The translations under genes and the position numbers were made by a program. The notes beneath the pieces were generated by a model, which was not told the DNA's origin, made no database searches, and was given only the letters and a program-made list of their open reading frames with translations. From the NCBI GenBank assembly GCA_021774255.1, contig JAJFJF010000030.1, positions 1 through 51,884 on the forward strand: a stretch of DNA of 51,884 nucleotides, in the 5' to 3' direction. Below are positions 27,756 through 37,479 of the stretch, one piece after another. How positions within the stretch are numbered: the first letter of the stretch is position 1; every line of letters starts with the position of its first letter. Source of the DNA: Gammaproteobacteria bacterium. Lineage in GTDB: Bacteria; Pseudomonadota; Gammaproteobacteria; JAJFJF01.

Positions 27756-28220
27756 TCATCTCAACGTCATGAGCAACTGATTACTCTCTAGCATTAACTT
27801 CCCTTTTACAGGCATAAACCAAAGCCGCCTCGGCAGCACCTCAACACTGCGCCATTTGCATGCATCTGGTTCACGAAAAATGCCTGCCGCCGCTATATAT
27901 TGTGTTTTATTCTCACGCCTCATTTTTATTTGTTCGCCAGACACACCTGGCACAACAACCACTTCATCAACAGCTAATATTGTTTTGCCTGCTTCTTGAA
28001 AATTAGATTGCCATATCTGATTAAATGACAGACTTTCAAATGCCGCATGACTCGACAATTGATAGAGGCGTACCAGCACCGGCACGGCATGCTTGCCTTC
28101 ATCTACGTTAATATCTTCACTTGCCTCGACAGCTATGTTAATTGGCGCATGACCACACGCAGCCAGAAGAAAACAGAAAGCCGCCATGACGACATAACGC
28201 AGTTTTTTCATATCCACCAT
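27756..28220 (-). CDS. tssJ: T6SS outer-membrane lipoprotein TssJ
   Basis: 154 residues (151 if the ATG three codons later, at 28211, is used). A lipoprotein signal peptide ends in the lipobox LLAAC near residue 22, so the mature protein is lipid-anchored in the outer membrane. The VPVLVRLYQLSSHAAFESLSF segment is the conserved TssJ strand-loop region that contacts TssM. It is the first gene of the T6SS operon; the promoter should lie in the 200-bp AT-rich gap shared with the divergent chitinase-fold gene. Confidence 0.92.
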   Translation of the reverse strand: MVDMKKLRYVVMAAFCFLLAACGHAPINIAVEASEDINVDEGKHAVPVLVRLYQLSSHAAFESLSFNQIWQSNFQEAGKTILAVDEVVVVPGVSGEQIKMRRENKTQYIAAAGIFREPDACKWRSVEVLPRRLWFMPVKGKLMLESNQLLMTLR

Positions 28221-28421
28221 CCAAACACTTATAATTTTTACAGCGACAGAAAAATCCTACATTAAAAATTCTGGAAAAGATGTAAGCGATCGACCATTCT
28301 CGAAATTGTTACAAAATTTTTTATATATTTTTTTTTGAAAGATAAAAATATTGCCAAAACCTATTGCCAAAAAATTTTTTTCATGCTTAAACTAAAAGAA
28401 AATCAAACGGGAGAAAAAAGC

Positions 28422-30761
28422 ATGGAAAAAATATTTTACAAACAGTGGTGGGGTTTGTTTTTAGGATTGGCCTTTAGCACAGCATTATTTCCTGCCGATC
28501 TGATTGTAAAAATGGGTCGTTCGCCTATCCCAGACTTCAACATCCCTGGTAGCATAGACGTTTCGCTTTACCATTATGAAACGGACACTAAAATTGACTC
28601 GGCAGAAATATCTTGGGGCGGAAAACATAGATTCACCGATCTAAAAATGGGCAATCACTATCAGGTTAGTGTAAAAGAGTTCATCGACAACTCAGGGGCT
28701 GCGCCCGTTACTTACTACCCACATTACATCCGCCCCAAGCAAGATAGCTACCTCCCACAGCAAACTTCTCGCGGCATGCCTATTCTTATTTTTTCAGAGC
28801 AGCTTTCTTATGTGCAGATTGATTACGAAGAAAACACAAGTCAGCTTCGGTTTTTGCTTCCTGAAAAGCCTTATCCAAACGCACCTGACAAGCAAGTTAT
28901 TTCTATTGACCATTCCGGAAAGCATTTTGCAACCGGCGTGACCAGTTGGGAAGTCCCCTACACTATCACCGGCGACTATACTACAGGCAGATTTACTTTT
29001 TCAGCACTGCCCGCGCATGATCGTGAAGGTAATTTGGTTTATCCTACTTTTACTCCTTCTCATCTTACCCATGTCGCTGCCGGAGAGAAAATTGACATAA
29101 AAGTGGATTACCTGCCCTTTCGTTATAAGGTAATTGGCTACTTTGATAATAGCGCGCAATGGCGAGGCAGCTCATTGGGGTACCCTAATCCAGGGCAGCA
29201 CTTTCCTCACCATATCGACCCTAGCAAGCTAACGCACGTGAGTTATCGTTATGCTGGCTTCGGGTTTATTACCGAGGAGTTTGAAGACGGCCCACGCTTC
29301 TCAAATGATTATAAAGTCTACCCTTTGTCCCGTGCTGACATTGAGTCCGTTTGGGATGAGAAACCAATGTACGAGCAAGTACAAACCCTAAAAGAAATCA
29401 ATCCTGATTTGAAAACGATTTTAGCGATCGGTGGTCAACACTTGTTTGATCCTAGAGAGACGGCAGCAGCTTCTATGAGCTTCCCTGCTCACACTTTGTT
29501 TCGCGAAATGATTTCTACAGAAAATGCCAGATCCGAATTCATCGATTCTGCTATTGATTTTGCGCGCGAGCATGGTTTTGACGGCATTGAATTGCATTGG
29601 CCAACGTTAGGCGTTGCTTTCCCGCATGAAGATGAAAGGCAAGCTTGCCAAGACTTTGCGCACTTCTCAAAGCTATTGCAAGAATTCCATCTGGCCATTT
29701 ACCAAGAAAGCAGTCATTTAGAGGAGGCACCCTTATTTCTGATGCTTGCCACCCCCGCACAAATTCCTAACAGGATATGTCAACGCTACCGTTACCCCGT
29801 AACGTATTTTGGAGCCATGAGGAAATGGGCACCTTTTGTTGAGGCATTTAACATCCAAGCCTTTGATTATTATAACCATAATGACTCCTATACCGGGCAC
29901 ACCGCCCCTCTAGAAAATAATGCAGGGCATGATATCTACACCACGTTAGAAAACTATATTACCCTGGGAGCGATCCCACGTGAAAAGCTGATCTTGGGAT
30001 TAAGTGCGTCTGCCAACACGTTTGGGGGCGTGGAAAATCTATTTCCTTCAAACCATGCCTCTGGCAAGCTTCACGATGGCCAAGGCGCTCCGCCAGGCGC
30101 ATACAGTGAGCAACGAGGCTATTTAACTTATTATGAAGTCATCCAGCAGCTTGCTGCCGGGTATTACGATGCAAAACATTATGAACCACCGGAAGCATTA
30201 CCTTATGCTTACCGGATCGGTAATACCACAGCTGAAAATGAGTGGGTGAGCTTTGAAGACGTCCACTCTATCCGGAGCAAATTAGAGAAATTTGTGCTCG
30301 GGGAAAACAGCCTTCACGGCCCTTTGCAAGGCGCACTGCTTGCCACATTGAGTGATGATGACTTTAGCAGTCATGCTGATTACCCCTTACTCACAGAAAT
30401 AGACAAGGTACTTTACCATGAGTTTAATACTCATCCCGTTTATATGAATTTTATTAATGATGGTGATTATTATGATAGCTTACCCATTACCTTCTATCTC
30501 TATTTTGACGAAACAGCCAGCCCAATAAAAATTGACAGCCTCGCACCACAGTCATCATCAAGATTATCCGATGATGAAATCCCACTCAAGCATTATAGCG
30601 TTTCTATTTATGCTAATTATGATAGGAATGAGAAATATCGCTGTAAGATAGACGCCGAATTCTCCACGCTCCAATTTTGGGAGATCATTGCTGACCATAG
30701 AAGAAGCGATGCTGATTTCAAATGCAATATAAAATTATCTAACAGAGGTTATTATGAATAA
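28422..30761 (+). CDS. Secreted GH18 chitinase-fold protein with a disrupted catalytic motif
   Basis: 779 residues from the ATG at 28422, chosen for ACGGGAG eight bases upstream and the signal peptide that follows; an earlier in-frame start at 28335 has neither. After the signal peptide come about 260 residues of beta-rich sequence, then a GH18 barrel with KTILAIGG (the SxGG strand) and FDGIELHWP (D387 to P394). Active GH18 enzymes have DGxDxDxE here; this protein has Glu, His and Pro at the last three key positions, so the acid/base glutamate is lost. A later FNIQAFDYYNH strand fits the barrel. It is likely a sugar-binding or otherwise non-hydrolytic relative. It is divergent from the T6SS operon and overlaps the next gene by 8 bases. 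Confidence 0.8.
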   Translation: MEKIFYKQWWGLFLGLAFSTALFPADLIVKMGRSPIPDFNIPGSIDVSLYHYETDTKIDSAEISWGGKHRFTDLKMGNHYQVSVKEFIDNSGAAPVTYYPHYIRPKQDSYLPQQTSRGMPILIFSEQLSYVQIDYEENTSQLRFLLPEKPYPNAPDKQVISIDHSGKHFATGVTSWEVPYTITGDYTTGRFTFSALPAHDREGNLVYPTFTPSHLTHVAAGEKIDIKVDYLPFRYKVIGYFDNSAQWRGSSLGYPNPGQHFPHHIDPSKLTHVSYRYAGFGFITEEFEDGPRFSNDYKVYPLSRADIESVWDEKPMYEQVQTLKEINPDLKTILAIGGQHLFDPRETAAASMSFPAHTLFREMISTENARSEFIDSAIDFAREHGFDGIELHWPTLGVAFPHEDERQACQDFAHFSKLLQEFHLAIYQESSHLEEAPLFLMLATPAQIPNRICQRYRYPVTYFGAMRKWAPFVEAFNIQAFDYYNHNDSYTGHTAPLENNAGHDIYTTLENYITLGAIPREKLILGLSASANTFGGVENLFPSNHASGKLHDGQGAPPGAYSEQRGYLTYYEVIQQLAAGYYDAKHYEPPEALPYAYRIGNTTAENEWVSFEDVHSIRSKLEKFVLGENSLHGPLQGALLATLSDDDFSSHADYPLLTEIDKVLYHEFNTHPVYMNFINDGDYYDSLPITFYLYFDETASPIKIDSLAPQSSSRLSDDEIPLKHYSVSIYANYDRNEKYRCKIDAEFSTLQFWEIIADHRRSDADFKCNIKLSNRGYYE

Positions 30762-31368
30762 AGCCAAATATTATTTCAGCACTTTTATTTTAGTATTAAA
30801 TGGGCTTTTCTCACAAACAATCTCTGCAACGCCTATCGACTTCCTTAATAATTTTTATCTCGGTGCCTATGCCGGCTACTCCCAATTTGGCGTAGAGTGC
30901 TTAGCAGACACCAACCTAGACGACGATGGCTTCGCTTATCAGTTCCTGGCTGGCTACCGCTTTTTAGCCTTTTTTGCTGCTGAGGCAGGGTTTGTCAATC
31001 CAGCCAACTACCCATACAGTGGCACTGGATTTTCCGAAGGGTATGACATTAATGGGAAACTCTATTCTTTTTACTTAGCAGCAAAAGGTATTTACCCACT
31101 GCAACAAGCAGGCATTGATTTATATGCGCTGGCTGGCGGCATGCTCACTCATTCAACCGTTGAGATCACGATGGATTCAAACACGATCCATTCTGATACT
31201 GAAAACAGCCTTGACCCTTTGGTCGGTGTGGGGGCAACTTTTTTGCTAAGCAAACACGTTGAAGCAGGGATACAATACCAATATGTGCCTAATGTTACTG
31301 TGCCAGACAACCGTCCTTCAGCAGATTTACATATGGTAAGCATGGGCGTGATTTATAAATTTACTTAA
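30754..31368 (+). CDS. Small outer-membrane beta-barrel protein (OmpA-like/opacity-type barrel)
   Basis: 204 residues with a signal peptide (cleavage near ISA, about residue 25) followed by alternating strands typical of an eight-stranded barrel: FYLGAYAGYSQFG, FAYQFLAGYRFLAFFAAEAGF, LYSFYLAAKGIYPL, DLYALAGGML, VGVGATFLL, VEAGIQYQYV and a final MVSMGVIYKFT. The near-terminal aromatic fits outer-membrane insertion. No peptidoglycan-binding domain is attached. It overlaps the chitinase-fold gene by 8 bases, so the two are co-translated and may work together at the cell surface. Function otherwise unknown. Confidence 0.8.
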   Translation: MNKAKYYFSTFILVLNGLFSQTISATPIDFLNNFYLGAYAGYSQFGVECLADTNLDDDGFAYQFLAGYRFLAFFAAEAGFVNPANYPYSGTGFSEGYDINGKLYSFYLAAKGIYPLQQAGIDLYALAGGMLTHSTVEITMDSNTIHSDTENSLDPLVGVGATFLLSKHVEAGIQYQYVPNVTVPDNRPSADLHMVSMGVIYKFT

Positions 31369-31373
31369 AGATC

Positions 31374-31775
31374 TTAATACCAATCCGGCAACGGTGCGCC
31401 ACGTTGCATTAAAGGGGCTTCCTCTGTGTTACCAGCATTAGACGTCATGAGATCGTATTGGCGGGCAGCTGGATACCCAGCCATCATGACATTATCAGAA
31501 CCGGTGGTAAATGCGGCAGGCCCTTTTACGGTACCTGAAATAGCGCCCCCTAAACTGGCTTCATCCCCATAGCTTGATATGAAAAATGAAGCTTGATGAC
31601 ACGCTGGGTAGCCTTCAAGCAGCACATTATTAGCAGTATTGGTGGCATCACTAGAAAGTGCAACATTCACATAAGGCACCACTGTGCCGACAGGTGTTTG
31701 ACAAGGATCAGCAGTGACCAACACACCACCGCTGCCGGCATGAACAGGCGTTCTATTGTTTATTAATATTGGCAT
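31374..31775 (-). CDS. PAAR-like (DUF4150 type) T6SS spike-tip protein
   Basis: 133 residues matching the PAAR-like toxin-linked domain pattern: DPCQTPVG-x-VVPYVNVALSSDA, a second element SSYGDEASLGGAISGTVKGPAAF, and a final NVMMAGYPAARQYDLMTSNAGN. Such proteins cap the VgrG spike and carry or recruit effectors. Here it is a stand-alone tip with no toxin extension. It is on the same strand as the T6SS operon but separated from it by two plus-strand genes, and is divergent from the DUF2169-type gene. No clear ribosome binding site. Its stop is 5 bp from the convergent beta-barrel gene. Confidence 0.85.
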   Translation of the reverse strand: MPILINNRTPVHAGSGGVLVTADPCQTPVGTVVPYVNVALSSDATNTANNVLLEGYPACHQASFFISSYGDEASLGGAISGTVKGPAAFTTGSDNVMMAGYPAARQYDLMTSNAGNTEEAPLMQRGAPLPDWY

Positions 31776-31787
31776 TTAAGTAAATAA

Positions 31788-31830
31788 CCCTTCACCCCAA
31801 TCCTTTCCCCTTGAAAGGGAAAGGGGGATT
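31788..31830. repeat. Palindromic repeat, CCCTTCACCCC type
   Basis: CCCTTCACCCCAATCC followed by a hairpin (TTTCCCC...GGGAAAGG). It belongs to the same family as the elements at 34394, 42499 and 49895, each with a C-rich lead (CACCCCAA/GACC) and a TTTCAAGGGG or TTAAAGGGG turn. Confidence 0.75.
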
Positions 31831-31926
31831 GCCTTTTAACGTTAAAAAAAATCGAACAAGATAATCACATGCATTTACTTTATATGACATTCCTTTATAG
31901 AAAATAACTATCACAGTAACATCTGC

Positions 31927-32616
31927 ATGAGACCATGGGCAATAATAATGATCGATTTGCATTTTGAAAATAATAACACAAATAATTGGGTGGGCATTGT
32001 GATACCTGGATGGGATAAAGACAGCAACCAACAAATGATTGTTATCTTAAAAACTGCGTTTCATTTTAACACTGACGGCGTGCTGCGACCTATCACCCCT
32101 GCCCCCGCTATCCTTTATCATGGCGAATACCATGACATGGTGCCTTTTAAACCCACTCCAGAGATAATCCTTTCAGGCTTCGGCACTGGCGTAAAAAACA
32201 ACCCCATTAATATTTCACTTACCTATCATAATAAAAAACACTGGCAGAAAAACACATCGCTTAAAAAATTATCGATTCAACAGCAATCGCTTGCCCGGAA
32301 AAAACCTAAATACCCGCCCGATAGCTTTAACTTTGCCCCACATGATCAATATCTGCCTGCCCCCATAAAAGGTGGTGAAAAACTCTCAATAGGAGGTGCC
32401 CGCACACCGGCGCTTAACGCAATATTACCCGCACTCAAACCACAAATCACTTTTCATACCCCTTCCGCTAAAACATTATTATCAGACCCTATCTGCGATA
32501 CCTTGTTAGTCGATCTGCAACGGCAGAGCCTCACTTTTACTTTTCGCACTGCTATGCTACGTACCCATAGAGACATAAGCCCTGGATTACTCACTGTATC
32601 ACTGCCTCACCCGTAA
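31927..32616 (+). CDS. DUF2169-type T6SS adaptor-like protein
   Basis: 229 residues (222 if the ATG at 31948 is used; neither has a good ribosome binding site). The order of motifs fits the DUF2169 family: a VILKTAFHFN strand, GEYHDMVPFKPTPEIILSG, then FNFAPHDQYLPAPIKGGEKLSIGG, LPALKPQITF and CDTLLVDLQRQSLTFTFRT. The central YERAFGG-type block of longer members is absent. DUF2169 proteins are thought to act as chaperones or adaptors that load PAAR-bound effectors onto VgrG. It is divergent from the PAAR-like gene. Assignment is by pattern recall. Confidence 0.7.
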   Translation: MRPWAIIMIDLHFENNNTNNWVGIVIPGWDKDSNQQMIVILKTAFHFNTDGVLRPITPAPAILYHGEYHDMVPFKPTPEIILSGFGTGVKNNPINISLTYHNKKHWQKNTSLKKLSIQQQSLARKKPKYPPDSFNFAPHDQYLPAPIKGGEKLSIGGARTPALNAILPALKPQITFHTPSAKTLLSDPICDTLLVDLQRQSLTFTFRTAMLRTHRDISPGLLTVSLPHP

Positions 32617-32663
32617 GTGTTCCCAGGGAAACTTTTCTTTCTCAAAAATGGTTCAAAAACTGA

Positions 32664-32741
32664 TGTAGGGCATGGTGCACTGAACGCTTTTAATGACGAG
32701 CCACCTTCTTTCAGATAGGCACAGTATGTGCGAGCCCTACA
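32664..32741. repeat. 78-bp repeat with 8-bp terminal inverted repeats
   Basis: TGTAGGGC (32664-32671) and GCCCTACA (32734-32741) form perfect inverted ends. The left end shares TGATGTAGGG with the repeat at 8521-8598. It lies in the 200-bp gap between the DUF2169-type gene and the mini-needle gene. Confidence 0.6.
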
Positions 32742-32816
32742 ACACGTACAGAGATTGGGGATACCCTCATGAACATGCACCGTTACCCTTTATTCATCAC
32801 TAAATCAGGAAACATT

Positions 32817-33101
32817 ATGTCCAACATCATTCCATTTGAAAATAGAAATAATAGAAGCCTTGAAAAAGATAAGCTGCGCAATAATGATGATGAAATCACC
32901 GAGCTTCAGCAGAAAGACTTTCATCTGCGTATTGGAGAAAGTGAAATTAGAATAACACAAGCAGGCAATATTGAACTACGTAACGCACATGCCAGCTTTG
33001 TACTGACCGCCGACGGTAAAATCACACTGAAGAGCAATAGAACAGAAATAAATGCAAAAGAAGAATTTAACTGCCAGGCTGAGTTGATCCGCTTAAACTA
33101 G
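32817..33101 (+). CDS. Small VgrG-needle-like beta-helix protein
   Basis: 94 residues from the ATG at 32817, which has CAGGAAA just upstream; an extension to 32769 is less likely. After a charged N-terminal tail the sequence has regularly alternating short strands (FHLRIGESEIRITQAGNIELRN, SFVLTADGKITLKSNRTEINAKEEFNC), like the triple beta-helix end of VgrG or the short needle proteins that accompany DUF2169 and PAAR-like genes. It could add a tip to the spike or connect VgrG to PAAR. The stop end overlaps convergent tilS by 35 bp. Family membership is inferred from the repeat pattern only. Confidence 0.6.
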   Translation: MSNIIPFENRNNRSLEKDKLRNNDDEITELQQKDFHLRIGESEIRITQAGNIELRNAHASFVLTADGKITLKSNRTEINAKEEFNCQAELIRLN

Positions 33102-34386
33102 CCATCACAGAAAAAGAGACATTTTGGTTTTCATCACGGCACAACACACTTTGCCCATAGCCTGGCACCGCCACGAGTTGTTCACCATAATAAACAAGTG
33201 GAATGCGGGCACGTTCCCAAGGCGGCACGCCCCACTCTTGGAATAGCTTCTTGAGCGATTGGCTCTGGCCTGAATGTGTAAATTGGCAACGCTCAGCACC
33301 TTGCCGAAAGCGTACTGTGACCGGCTCATCAACGTGAGGCATTCTAATGCCTTGCTCAGCATCTTGTTCACAGTGTAAATGGCCCAGTTCACCCGGCAAA
33401 GAGAGCGGTTTTTCTAAATTCCAGGGTAACACCACGCTTGCATCATGCGGGTGTTGTGCTGGCATGGCATAGATATTACCTCGATAACGATAAATGTCAG
33501 CGTCTGCCCAGCTGATTTTAGGGGTGGCATCGATTGCAGCATACAGCAGTTGATCTTGCATCTGCGCAAGTTGCGCTTGGCTTGGCATGGAAAAGCCTGA
33601 TTGCTGCAACCAATAGCGTAAGGCGTTACGCTGCCGTGCACCCGAAAGCGGCGTTAGTTGACTCACAGGTAATATTTTATCAGGCGCGGCTTGGCCTAGA
33701 TCTAATGCCGCTAGTTCATCTAGCAACGCGGCACTTTCAGCGCACAAGCTGGCCGCACGTGCGAGGGTATTACCTAGCTGAGGGCGCCTGCTCTTTAAAT
33801 GTGGCATGACTGCATGACGCACATAATTACGGTCATATTTTAGTGTGGCGTTACTGGGATCATTGATCCATTTTAGCCCTTGCGCTTTCGCATAATCCAG
33901 TAATTGCTCACGCGAAATACCCAGTAACGGCCGTGCTACATAGCCCGTCGCAAAGGGTGTGATCACAGGGATCCCCGCTAAGCCCTTCACCCCCGCCCCT
34001 CGCAACAAGCGTAGCAGCACGGTTTCAGCTTGGTCGTCTTGATGATGTGCGGTGAATAAGCAATCGTCCTTTTGCATCAGATCCGCAAGGGCATGATAGC
34101 GCTCTCGACGCGCCACGGCTTGACTGCTTTCACCGGGTTGGGGAGTGACATCGACATGCCGCAATTCAAAAGGCACGCCCATTTCAGCGCAAATATGACG
34201 ACAATGCTCTGCCCAGCTGTCTGCTTGAGGACTTAATCCATGGTGGATATGAACGGCGAGTAAAGGCGTTGCGTTAGCTGCTTTGGCTAAGCTGAGCAAG
34301 GCATGAGAGTCCATGCCGCCGCTGTAGGCGATAATATAACGGTTAGCATTTGGCCAGGTAATCAATTTATCAGCGAGTGTCAGCAC
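33067..34386 (-). CDS. tilS: tRNA(Ile)-lysidine synthase
   Basis: 439 residues, like E. coli TilS (432). The PP-loop ATP site AYSGGMDSHALL (about 18-29) and the FTAHHQDDQAETVLLRLLRG motif (about 110-129) are diagnostic. The enzyme attaches lysine to C34 of tRNA-Ile(CAU), switching its identity from Met to Ile. It ends with the expected C-terminal anticodon-binding region. The gene lies directly downstream of accA, as in many gammaproteobacteria, with half of a CACCCCAACCC repeat in the gap. Confidence 0.96.
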   Translation of the reverse strand: MLTLADKLITWPNANRYIIAYSGGMDSHALLSLAKAANATPLLAVHIHHGLSPQADSWAEHCRHICAEMGVPFELRHVDVTPQPGESSQAVARRERYHALADLMQKDDCLFTAHHQDDQAETVLLRLLRGAGVKGLAGIPVITPFATGYVARPLLGISREQLLDYAKAQGLKWINDPSNATLKYDRNYVRHAVMPHLKSRRPQLGNTLARAASLCAESAALLDELAALDLGQAAPDKILPVSQLTPLSGARQRNALRYWLQQSGFSMPSQAQLAQMQDQLLYAAIDATPKISWADADIYRYRGNIYAMPAQHPHDASVVLPWNLEKPLSLPGELGHLHCEQDAEQGIRMPHVDEPVTVRFRQGAERCQFTHSGQSQSLKKLFQEWGVPPWERARIPLVYYGEQLVAVPGYGQSVLCRDENQNVSFSVMASLSGSTQPGS

Positions 34387-34393
34387 ACCAAGC

Positions 34394-34413
34394 CCCCCTC
34401 ACCCCAACCCGCT
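34394..34413. repeat. Half copy of the CCCTCACCCCAACCC repeat
   Basis: CCCCCTCACCCCAACCC matches the left arm of the elements at 42499 and 49895, but the right arm is missing. It fills the short gap between accA and tilS. Confidence 0.55.
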
Positions 34414-34416
34414 CTT

Positions 34417-35373
34417 TTAAAAAGCTCCAAAGCCCTTTAGCTTCTCATAACGTTTCGCGAGCAAGGTTTCTTGATCAAGCAACCTCAAATTAGCAAGTTC
34501 TGCGGCCAAAGCGGTTTTGACAGTTTGAGCAACTTCATCCATATTACGATGTGCGCCGCCCAAAGGCTCGGGCAAGATTTGATCAATAAGTTTTAGTTCT
34601 AGAGAACGATCAGCCGTCACCCCCATGGCCTCTGCTGCATCAGACGCCTTCTCGGCACTGCGCCATAAAATAGACGCACACCCTTCTGGCGAAATCACTG
34701 AATAAATGCTGTATTGCAGCATAATCATGCGATCACCCACACCAATGGCTAAGGCACCGCCGGAACCACCTTCACCAATGACGGTGCAAATCACAGGCGT
34801 TTTTAATCGGGCCAATACGGCTAAATTGCGTGCAATCGCTTCACTTTGCCCGCGCTCTTCTGCGCCGACTCCCGGGTAAGCACCCGGTGTATCGATAAAT
34901 GTAAAGATGGGGAGATGATATTTTTCCGCCATTTCCATCAAGCGCAGCGCTTTACGATAACCTTCCGGATTCGGCATACCAAAGTTGCGGCGTACTTTTT
35001 CTGTGGTGCTACGCCCTTTCTGATGACCAATGATCATCACAGGCTCACCATCAAAACGCGCCACGCCCCCAACAATAGCAGGATCATCCGCAAAACTGCG
35101 ATCGCCATGCAGCTCATCAAAATCTGTGAACAATCGCTCAATATAATCAAGCGTATAAGGGCGCAGCGGGTGGCGTGCTATTTGTGTCACCTGCCAAGCG
35201 CTTAATGACTTAAAAACAGACGCGGTGAGCTCTTTGCTTTTTACTTCTAATTTAGCGATTTCTTCTGAAATATTGATTTGTGAATCGCTACCGACTAAAC
35301 GCAACTCTTCAATTTTAGCTTCAAGTTCCGCAATCGGTTGCTCAAAATCAAGATATTTTGTGTGCATCGCCAT
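34417..35373 (-). CDS. accA: Acetyl-CoA carboxylase carboxyltransferase subunit alpha
   Basis: 318 residues (E. coli 319). Family opening [19 protein letters not shown], then [26 protein letters not shown] and the glycine-rich [16 protein letters not shown] segment that forms the oxyanion site. AccA with AccD moves the carboxyl group from biotin on AccB to acetyl-CoA, the first step of fatty acid synthesis. The start may be the first ATG or one two codons later. It follows murA by about 40 bp and precedes tilS on the same strand. Confidence 0.97.
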   Translation of the reverse strand: MAMHTKYLDFEQPIAELEAKIEELRLVGSDSQINISEEIAKLEVKSKELTASVFKSLSAWQVTQIARHPLRPYTLDYIERLFTDFDELHGDRSFADDPAIVGGVARFDGEPVMIIGHQKGRSTTEKVRRNFGMPNPEGYRKALRLMEMAEKYHLPIFTFIDTPGAYPGVGAEERGQSEAIARNLAVLARLKTPVICTVIGEGGSGGALAIGVGDRMIMLQYSIYSVISPEGCASILWRSAEKASDAAEAMGVTADRSLELKLIDQILPEPLGGAHRNMDEVAQTVKTALAAELANLRLLDQETLLAKRYEKLKGFGAF

Positions 35374-35412
35374 GACTCTATCCGTATTCTCAATAATAGA
35401 TTAAACAATAAG

Positions 35413-36699
<1,287 letters not shown>

Positions 36700-36704
36700 T
36701 TAGG

Positions 36705-37466
36705 TTAATTACGCATCTTATAGCCATGCTTTAATATATGCAAACTAGCGGCTGACAGAAGCGTAAAAAAGACAAACACCCACAATAAGCTCAAACCCGG
36801 TGACACATCAGATTGCTGGAAAAAACTATAGCGAAAACCGTCAACCATATAAAAGAAGGGGTTAATTTTTGATACCGCTTGCCAAAAAGGGGGCAGCGAA
36901 TAAATTGAATAAAATACACCACTTAGGAAGGACATGGGCAAAATGATAAAGTTTTGAAACCCTGCCACCTGCTCGATGCGGGTCGCCAACACCCCGACCA
37001 TAAGCCCCAAGGCCCCCAACACCGCGCTGCTGAAAACAGCAAATAACAACACCCAAAGCAGATGGGCAATGCCAATATCGATGAAGAGCCAAGCGACGAC
37101 ATAAATCACCATCCCCACCAAAAAGCCTCGTACAATGGCGGCGCTCACATATGCCAGGTAGAGCTCAATAGCCGATAACGGTGCCAACAGCAAAAAGACT
37201 AAGCTGCCATTCATTTTTGATTGCAACAAACTAGAAGAAGAATTAGCAAATGCGTTTTGGATCATTGACATCATGATCAAACCGGGCACTAAAAATACTT
37301 GATACGAGATCCCTTCCAGCACCGTGACGCGTGTTTCCATCGCTTGTGCAAAGACAACCAAAAAGAGGAGCGCTGTGATCGCCGGCGCGCCCAAGGTCTG
37401 TGTGCTCACACGCAAGAAACGCCACACTTCTTTAGAAAACAAAGTATACAAACCGTATAAATTCAT
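36705..37466 (-). CDS. ABC-2 type exporter permease (YadH-like)
   Basis: 253 residues with about six membrane helices and the ABC-2 family layout; the GLMVGVLATRIEQVAGFQNFIILPMSFLSGVFYS segment is the conserved ABC-2 signature. It follows the ATPase gene by 13 bp, so the two make one exporter. Relatives (YadG/YadH of E. coli) have no settled substrate; lying between mlaB and murA it might serve the cell envelope, which is inference. Confidence 0.9.
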   Translation of the reverse strand: MNLYGLYTLFSKEVWRFLRVSTQTLGAPAITALLFLVVFAQAMETRVTVLEGISYQVFLVPGLIMMSMIQNAFANSSSSLLQSKMNGSLVFLLLAPLSAIELYLAYVSAAIVRGFLVGMVIYVVAWLFIDIGIAHLLWVLLFAVFSSAVLGALGLMVGVLATRIEQVAGFQNFIILPMSFLSGVFYSIYSLPPFWQAVSKINPFFYMVDGFRYSFFQQSDVSPGLSLLWVFVFFTLLSAASLHILKHGYKMRN

Positions 37467-37479
37467 CTGCTTACGCTAT

